Origin: Caldilineaceae bacterium
GTDB lineage: Bacteria > Chloroflexota > Anaerolineae > Caldilineales > Caldilineaceae
Direction of reading: 5' to 3'
Assembly: GCA_022821585.1 (NCBI GenBank)
Contig: JAJEDI010000053.1
Coordinates: forward strand, 1-64,000
Length of the DNA: 64,000 bases
The position numbers and the translations under genes were made by a program. The notes beneath the pieces are model-generated. The model did not search any database. It had not been told where the DNA came from and saw only the letters and a list, made by a program, of their open reading frames with translations. Positions 58,651 to 64,000 of the stretch are shown here, piece after piece (positions within the stretch are counted from its first letter, which is position 1; each line of letters opens with the position of its first letter).

Positions 58651-61623
58651 TTAGTGTTTCCTCCTCCACGTGTGGACGAAAGTCAACGACGCCAGCACCA
58701 ACCAGAGCACCCCACCCGCCAGGCTGACCCCCAGACCGGTCCGCCAGGCAGTCGGCATGTACGAGAATACGACCTCGCTCTCCCCGGCCGGCACCGGAAC
58801 CCCGCGAAACAGAACATTGGTCGGAACGACATCTACCGCCTCACCGTCGACCGCGGCGCGCCAGCCGGGATAATAAGCATCCTTCAATACGAGAAACCCC
58901 GGCCGTTCGGAGCTTACGCGAATAACGACCCGCTCGGGCGCGTACGAGATGATTGACGCCTCCCCTCCGGCGGTCGGCGCTCCGCCCAGGTCCGCAAGCC
59001 CCCAATCAGCAACCGACTCGGCCGTGGCCTCGACGACCGCCGGCTGAGCGACGCCGGCCGGTGCAATGTCCCCCAGCACTGTAACCGCCTCGTCAAGGGA
59101 TGACACCTGAAGCACTCTCTCGACCAGTTGCGCCCGCCCGCTGCCTTCGAGCCGCTCGTAGATTTTGACGTCGCCGCTGTGTACGCGCTGAAAGCTGCCC
59201 CTATCGCTGGGAAGCAGCGGCACGAACGTATTGGTGCGCTCGTCGATGAGGGTAACCGCCTGCACCGCCAGCCCGGTGGATGTAGGACCTTCCACCATTG
59301 TTATCTCCAGCTGCTCCGGACGTGCAGCTTCCGGTAGCGCAAAGCGAGCCAGGTACTCCTCCTGCCCGCTATCCCCGTCACGAAAAACGACGGAAACGTC
59401 CCCGCTGCCGGCAATCGCTGACTGCGGTCCCGTCGCTTCAATGGCGCCTCCCCCACTGCCTGTGAGCAACCTGCCAATGGCGAGACGCTCACCACCAACC
59501 AGCGCAGTTACTTCCGCCACGGGCTGTTCTGTGGTTTCAGCTTGAGGCACGTCCGAGTCCGAGATTACAAAGCCGACGACGGCCACCGCGGTCGCCTCGA
59601 AACTGTGGGGCACCTCAACCGTCAGTCGAGTCCCGCCTCCAGACCCTTCACCAACCGAACTGCTTGCGCCATTACCGTCGAGAATCGCACCGATCTGACG
59701 GTCGTAATAGACGCCGTCGAACCACAGATCACGTACCTTGTCGGTAACGACAAAGCGGGCGTCCATCAGGTCGAGAATGTGGCCGCCTGGAATGGTTTGC
59801 AACTGCTCGCGTACGCGGCCGTCAGGCACCAGCTCATCCGGCGGAATCAGCAACGACAGAAAGGCGTTGTAACGCTGCAGCGGCAGCACGCCGCCATCGA
59901 ATCCGTCCACAGTGGGGATGCGCCACAGCAGAGACAGGTTCGGCGCCAGGATCTCATGAGACTTGAGCGCGATGATGAACTCTGTGAAAGCGGCCTCGCT
60001 GACCTGTGGCCGCACGCCGCCGCGCAGAATGCGCTGCCAGTCGGACATGTCTCCCGGGTCGAACGTGATGTCGCTGATGCTGAGCAGCCTCCCCGCAGCC
60101 GCCGGATGAAGCGCACGCCTCGGCTCCGTCAGCAGGTGGGCGGGCGCGGTCCGCACGTCGTAGACAGCCTGGGGCGCGGTCGGCTGCGTATGCGGCAGCC
60201 CGCGCGCGGCCAGAAGCAGATCGAACGCCAGGACCGCGAGCAGCACCGCGCCGGCGGCACGCAATAAGCCCAATGAGACCGCCTTTCTGCCGATGGCGCC
60301 TCCCAACCTGCGCCATATCCATTCCACCCCGACCCCTGCCAGTACAGCCATACCCAGCGTATAGAGCATCATCCAGCGGGCCGGAGTACGGAAAAGGTCG
60401 AAGCCGGGGATCACATAGTAGAAGAGGAATGAAAACGGGTTCCAGCGACCCATAGCCAGGAACAGGCCCAGACCGGCGAAAAAGAGCCCACACAGAGCAG
60501 CCAGTGGCCAGTGACCCACTGTCCAAAGCCGCCTTCCGGCCGCCGGCTGAAGACGACTCACCACCGCGACCAGGGCAAGGGCCAGCCCCACCGCGCCCAC
60601 ATAGGCAACAAACTCTGTGTAACCGAGGGTAGAAAAAACAACGCGTAGATCGCGCAGGCCATATGAAGGCAGCAGCGTCCAGTGTAGCAGTAACGGGCGC
60701 AAACTGAAGCTGGTCACATCCACATAGCTAAGCCCGCCGCTCCGCAGCCCCAGCCTGCTCAATTCCAGCGTAGGCAACAGTTGGGCTGCGGCGAGCAGGA
60801 CGCCCAGCACGACCCCCAGTACGTAGATGACGTAGGAGGCGGCAACGTGACCAAGCCCGCGCGCATAAGATTGCAAACTCGTCGCCAGCAGCCATGCACC
60901 CACACCAAACAGATTGATATAGGTCGTCTGCGTATGGCCGGCCAGCAAAGTGAGCGCCACAAACAAGGCGAAGGGCAGGAGCAAAGCCGCGTAACGCCAG
61001 GCTTGAGAAGCAAAACGCGAGGAGCCGGTAACCCCCTCTCTCTCCTCACTTCTCTTCGCTCTTTCCTCCGACGCCCACCGCCCTTCCAACGCCCACAGGA
61101 GCCACGGCAGCCAGGCTGCGCCGTTCATCTGGTTGATATGCCCCAGCAGTCCGCCGTAGAAACCGCTCCCCGCCAGCACAAGTCCGGTGCCCACCGCGGC
61201 CGGCCACCCCATTCCCCAGCGCCGCATCAGCGCAAAGCCGCCCAGCGCCAGGATCCAGGCGTGGATGGCGCCGCTCCAGTAGAGTTGCCGCGTCACCGGC
61301 AGCCAGCTTAACGGCCAGTGTAAGGGATAGAGCGTCGCGGCCTGCGGATTGGCAAGGAATGGCGCACCCATGAAGATGTACGGGTTCCAGAAAGGAATCC
61401 TGCCCGCGCGCAGCGAGGCGGCTGCATAGTCGCGGTAGGGATAGAAGTAGTGGAGGATGTCGCCGCTGGCCAGTACTCGATCCGTAAACAGCAGTCGGTA
61501 AAAGAGCAGCAGGACGAAGAAAGCCAGGATCGACGCGGCCGACAGGGGTAGTAGGATGCGGCGAATCGAACTGCTGCGGCTACTGATCAGAAACACCGCA
61601 ATCCAATGTCCACCGGTGCTCAA
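58651..61623 (-). CDS. YfhO-like polytopic membrane protein (GT-C-like)
   Basis: The 990-residue protein has about twelve membrane helices in its first 480 residues, beginning ILLPLSAASILAFFVLLLFYRLLF. It has the loop FYPYRDYAAASLRAGRIPFWNPYIFMGAPFLANPQAATLYP, the R-G-PFWNP-xxxGxP motif of YfhO/GT-C enzymes. A large extracytoplasmic domain (about 480-960) and a final helix follow. YfhO glycosylates lipoteichoic acids or related polymers using lipid-linked sugars. The start is a TTG overlapping the GT2 stop (TTGA); a later GTG is possible. Residues about 185-198 (SEERAKRSEEREG) are encoded by a purine-rich repeat (61032-61069). The GT2 gene upstream would supply the polyprenyl-phosphate sugar donor. 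Confidence 0.82.
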   Translation of the reverse strand: MSTGGHWIAVFLISSRSSSIRRILLPLSAASILAFFVLLLFYRLLFTDRVLASGDILHYFYPYRDYAAASLRAGRIPFWNPYIFMGAPFLANPQAATLYPLHWPLSWLPVTRQLYWSGAIHAWILALGGFALMRRWGMGWPAAVGTGLVLAGSGFYGGLLGHINQMNGAAWLPWLLWALEGRWASEERAKRSEEREGVTGSSRFASQAWRYAALLLPFALFVALTLLAGHTQTTYINLFGVGAWLLATSLQSYARGLGHVAASYVIYVLGVVLGVLLAAAQLLPTLELSRLGLRSGGLSYVDVTSFSLRPLLLHWTLLPSYGLRDLRVVFSTLGYTEFVAYVGAVGLALALVAVVSRLQPAAGRRLWTVGHWPLAALCGLFFAGLGLFLAMGRWNPFSFLFYYVIPGFDLFRTPARWMMLYTLGMAVLAGVGVEWIWRRLGGAIGRKAVSLGLLRAAGAVLLAVLAFDLLLAARGLPHTQPTAPQAVYDVRTAPAHLLTEPRRALHPAAAGRLLSISDITFDPGDMSDWQRILRGGVRPQVSEAAFTEFIIALKSHEILAPNLSLLWRIPTVDGFDGGVLPLQRYNAFLSLLIPPDELVPDGRVREQLQTIPGGHILDLMDARFVVTDKVRDLWFDGVYYDRQIGAILDGNGASSSVGEGSGGGTRLTVEVPHSFEATAVAVVGFVISDSDVPQAETTEQPVAEVTALVGGERLAIGRLLTGSGGGAIEATGPQSAIAGSGDVSVVFRDGDSGQEEYLARFALPEAARPEQLEITMVEGPTSTGLAVQAVTLIDERTNTFVPLLPSDRGSFQRVHSGDVKIYERLEGSGRAQLVERVLQVSSLDEAVTVLGDIAPAGVAQPAVVEATAESVADWGLADLGGAPTAGGEASIISYAPERVVIRVSSERPGFLVLKDAYYPGWRAAVDGEAVDVVPTNVLFRGVPVPAGESEVVFSYMPTAWRTGLGVSLAGGVLWLVLASLTFVHTWRRKH

Positions 61624-62390
61624 TCCCTGAAACGGTACTTGATCAGCGTGGCAATGGCCGTAAACCCATCCCGCCAGGTAAGCTTCTTGCCTTCATGGAA
61701 CTGGCGCCCGTTGTAGCTGATAGGCGTTTCAAAGATCGGGAAGTTGCGCTTGAGGATTTTGGCCGTCAGTTCGGCTTCGATTTCGAACCTCTGGCTGTGG
61801 AGGGTCATCCCTTCGATTACGCCCCGCCGAAAGCACTTGTAGCAGGTCTCCATATCGGTCAGGACGGTGCCGTAAAGCAGGTTTGTAAACCAGGTGACGC
61901 CTTTATTGCCAATCGTGTGCGCAAGACTCATCGCCGCACGCGGGCCGCCGAGAAAGCGACTGCCGTAGACAACATCGGTGCGCCCCTCCAGAATGGGGGC
62001 GAGAAGCCTGACATAGTCTCCAGGATTGTATTCCAGGTCGGCGTCCTGAACAACGTAAATCGCGCCGGTCGCAGCCTCAAAACCAGTGCGCAAAGCCGCT
62101 CCCTTGCCGCCGTTGCGTTCATGATAGATGATTCGCAGATCTTCCGGCTTTTCCCCCTGTAAGCGGGCCAGTATATCCCGTGTGCCGTCGGTGGAGCCGT
62201 CATCAACGATGATGATCTCCTTTTCCAATTGGATGGGATTGCCGTTCAAATCCGTCGCGCCGTCGGCACTGACTGCAAGGTCGACCGCGCGCACGCGGCG
62301 GATTATCTCCTCCAGTGTGCCGATTTCGTTGTAGACCGGCATGATGATCGAAAGTCGCGTCTCAGACGGCGCGTCAGGGGATGATTTCAT
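61620..62390 (-). CDS. Glycosyltransferase family 2 (polyprenyl-phosphate sugar synthase type)
   Basis: The 256-residue product starts MKSSPDAPSETRLSIIMPVYNEIGTLEEIIRRV (GT2 motif), then EIIIVDDGSTDGTRDILARLQ, YHERNGGKGAALRTGFEAATGAIYVVQDADLEYNP (D-x-D as DAD), VYGSRFLGG and TDMETCYKCFRRGVIEGMTLHSQRFEIEAELTAKI (catalytic ED-like). This is the dolichyl/polyprenyl-phosphate mannose synthase pattern. It makes a lipid-phosphate sugar donor at the inner membrane face. The start ATG is at 62390. Its stop overlaps the YfhO-like gene start, so donor synthesis and use are co-expressed. Confidence 0.92.
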   Translation of the reverse strand: MKSSPDAPSETRLSIIMPVYNEIGTLEEIIRRVRAVDLAVSADGATDLNGNPIQLEKEIIIVDDGSTDGTRDILARLQGEKPEDLRIIYHERNGGKGAALRTGFEAATGAIYVVQDADLEYNPGDYVRLLAPILEGRTDVVYGSRFLGGPRAAMSLAHTIGNKGVTWFTNLLYGTVLTDMETCYKCFRRGVIEGMTLHSQRFEIEAELTAKILKRNFPIFETPISYNGRQFHEGKKLTWRDGFTAIATLIKYRFRD

Positions 62391-62450
62391 AGTATGGACG
62401 TCGCTCGTGACCGCTCACGCCAAGGATGGGCCCCGGTCACAAGTGTCAGG

Positions 62451-63032
62451 CTATTCACCGGCCTGATGGGCCAGAATGATCGCTTCGGCCACAGCCTTCA
62501 TAGGCTTGCGGTTGTTCATACTCATCTTCTGAATTCGCCGGAAGGCTTCGGCTTCATTCATGTTCTGCAGCTGCATCAGTATGCCTTTCGCGCGCTCAAC
62601 CGCTTTTCTGGTCTCGAGCGTCTCCTTCAGGTCATCTATCTCGTTTTCCAAAGTTCGAAACTCACCGAAACGCGCCAGGGCTACCTCGATCGCAGGGGTC
62701 AAATCGTTTTCGCGGAACGGCTTGACCAGATAGCTCGCTACACCGGCCTCCTTGGCGCGTTGAACCAACTCCTGCTGGCTGTACGCACTCAAAAGCAGCA
62801 CCGGGGCCAAGCGCTCCTCTGTCAGGACGCGGGCGGCCTCAATGCCATCCACGTCCGGCATCTTGATATCCATGATCACGATGTCCGGCCGCAACTCCCA
62901 ACTGAGGTTGATAGCGCTTTGGCCGTCACCGGCTTCGCCTACAACCAGGTAGCCCAGGTTGGTGAGCATCTCCCGCAGGTCCATCCGAATGAGGGATTCA
63001 TCGTCGGCAATGATTATGCGCGTACGCTCCAC
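62451..63032 (-). CDS. ANTAR-domain response regulator (PdtaR-like)
   Basis: The 193-residue protein from a GTG has a receiver domain (MERTRIIIADDESLIRMDL; acidic pocket Asp10-Asp11; phospho-acceptor Asp55 in IVIMDIKMPD; Lys in YLVKPF). A coiled segment and an ANTAR RNA-binding domain follow (about 130-193: LETRKAVERAKGILMQLQNMNEAEAFRRIQKMSMNNRKPMKAVAEAII). ANTAR proteins bind paired hexaloop hairpins in mRNA leaders and block termination when phosphorylated. The histidine kinase gene 129 bp upstream is the probable partner. Confidence 0.92.
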   Translation of the reverse strand: MERTRIIIADDESLIRMDLREMLTNLGYLVVGEAGDGQSAINLSWELRPDIVIMDIKMPDVDGIEAARVLTEERLAPVLLLSAYSQQELVQRAKEAGVASYLVKPFRENDLTPAIEVALARFGEFRTLENEIDDLKETLETRKAVERAKGILMQLQNMNEAEAFRRIQKMSMNNRKPMKAVAEAIILAHQAGE

Positions 63033-63160
63033 AGTTTAACCCTTTCCCGGTCGCCACATGCGAAGAATCCGGAGTCGGTGGCTGGCGACAATGCCGGCGT
63101 CTAGAGGTTCACAGTCGATGGTTGGTGCCTCTGCTGGTCTCTGTCCACCGGTTGCATCTG

Positions 63161-64000
63161 TTAGGCTACGACAGATTCTATGTTGATCGAACGTTTTGGA
63201 AAAGTAACAATCGCGCGGGTGCCTCTGTGCGCGCTTTCGGCAGCGTCAGTGCCGTCGCCGTTCACCTGTTCAAAGAGCAGATTGCCTTTCAAGTCATCCG
63301 TGACCAGTGTATGAACAATCTGCAAACCCAAACTGTGGCTCTCATCCGGATCGAAGTCGGAAGGCAGCCCCAACCCGTTGTCCAGCAACGAAATACGTAC
63401 CTCATCGCCAAGGTCTTCGAGCGCAATGCGGATTTCGCCTCTGTGACGGTCCCGCAGACCATGTTCCATCGCGTTCATCAGCAGTTCGTTGACAACGAGC
63501 GCAGAGGCTGTGGCCTGGCTGGCTGGAAGACGGATATTCGGCCCCTCCAATGAAATCTCCACCTTCTGTCCTGGGTTGACCGTGACCTGTTGGGTCTGTC
63601 CCAGAATGCGCTGGCATACGTCGCGGATGTTAATCGGGCGGTGTTCATCCTGGCTCAAGTATTCGTGAATCACCGACATACTCAGGATGCGGTTGACTGC
63701 GTCGGTGAGCTGTTGCTGGCCTTCTCCGTCCTGGTATCGCCGGCTCTGAATGCGCAACATGGCCGCAATCGTCTGCAAATTGTTCTTTACCCGGTGATGC
63801 ACTTCCTGAATCATCGCCGATTTGACTTTGAGCTCGCGCTCGCGCTGCACCGTCTCCGTGGCATTGTGCACCAGCACCATTACGCCGTCGACCTGCGGCG
63901 CGTCCTCCGTCGGCACCGGGTTCGTCCACGGCAGTTGGCGGCGCACGCGGCGCTGCATCTGGTAGAAGGCGCCGCGTGGCGCACGCAGCGGGATTGCAGT
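63161..64000 (-). CDS. Sensor histidine kinase (HisKA_2 / PdtaS-like), 5' end outside the window
   Basis: The frame is open up to position 64000 (TAIPLRAPRGAFYQ precedes the first Met), so the gene continues outside the window. What is seen is the end of a PAS/GAF-type sensor part (MVLVHNATETVQRERELKVKSAMIQE), the H-box VHHRVKNNLQTIAAMLRIQSRR of HisKA_2 kinases and the ATPase domain. That domain has the N-box ALVVNELLMNAMEHG, the G1 box LLDNGLGLPSDFD and the G2-like SLGLQIVHTLV. It phosphorylates the ANTAR regulator encoded downstream in a PdtaS/PdtaR-like pair. The signal is unknown since the sensor part is truncated. Confidence 0.9.
   Translation of the reverse strand, partial: TAIPLRAPRGAFYQMQRRVRRQLPWTNPVPTEDAPQVDGVMVLVHNATETVQRERELKVKSAMIQEVHHRVKNNLQTIAAMLRIQSRRYQDGEGQQQLTDAVNRILSMSVIHEYLSQDEHRPINIRDVCQRILGQTQQVTVNPGQKVEISLEGPNIRLPASQATASALVVNELLMNAMEHGLRDRHRGEIRIALEDLGDEVRISLLDNGLGLPSDFDPDESHSLGLQIVHTLVTDDLKGNLLFEQVNGDGTDAAESAHRGTRAIVTFPKRSINIESVVA

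Overview
The window looks like a chromosome piece from a high-GC bacterium, most likely a Chloroflexota member of the Caldilineae/Anaerolineae type. This is an inference from the gene set and style: lipoproteins with Asp/Glu/Ala-rich linkers after the lipobox, strongly C-ending codons, a PdtaS/PdtaR-like ANTAR two-component pair, and sugar/peptide ABC transporters next to sulfatase and phytanoyl-CoA-dioxygenase-like genes. No rRNA, tRNA or CRISPR array was found. Intergenic DNA is unusually rich in short repeat families (CTAAAAACT runs, CTTCGCGGA runs, GGGCACCC hairpins, an 84-bp element, and 10-11-bp phased CTCGTAA arrays).

Layout. 1-2.3 kb: right end of an IS1595-like element that cuts a membrane-protein gene, an eroded TPR relic, then a TPR gene with a 1-nt frameshift. 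3.2-6.6 kb: a Cys/His-motif protein, a terminator, and a Mrr_N-like winged-helix gene with a decayed tandem copy upstream. 6.7-12.8 kb: a peptide-type ABC importer (binding protein, two permeases, no ATPase) interrupted by a four-helix-bundle gene, then an acyltransferase-3. 12.9-16.4 kb: a HigBA-like toxin-antitoxin pair, an NTF2-like protein, and an AAA ATPase/DUF4276 pair that may be a defence module. 16.8-23.6 kb: a Zn/Mn ABC importer whose two permeases carry regulatory-looking extensions, plus an MFS transporter. 23.7-28.3 kb: a DUF4432 epimerase-like gene, a DUF2283/DUF4258 cluster, and a pair of small secreted paralogues.

28.5-30.9 kb is the most striking region. A strong promoter drives a leader with a 47-codon ORF ending in CCCSCCC, followed by competing RNA stems and then an APS-reductase gene (cysH) and a sirohydrochlorin chelatase. 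It reads as a cysteine-sensing attenuator of sulfate assimilation.

30.9-38.9 kb: a glycerol-dehydrogenase-like gene, a CoA-transferase, an exopolysaccharide sugar transferase, two GT4 glycosyltransferases and a GNAT enzyme. 38.9-46.9 kb (minus strand): a carbohydrate-use operon (sugar isomerase/epimerase, glycoside hydrolase, PhyH dioxygenase, TIM-barrel-like protein, sugar ABC importer) with a promoter about 0.5 kb upstream. 47.8-57.3 kb: an SH3 lipoprotein, DinB, a sulfatase, a VOC protein, 2-oxoacid dehydrogenase E2 and E3, a MntA/HepT pair with a frameshifted HepT, and a thioesterase. 57.4-64 kb (minus strand): ScpB, an Asp23/AmaP-like membrane protein, a YfhO-like protein with a GT2 glycosyltransferase, an ANTAR response regulator, and a histidine kinase running off the window.
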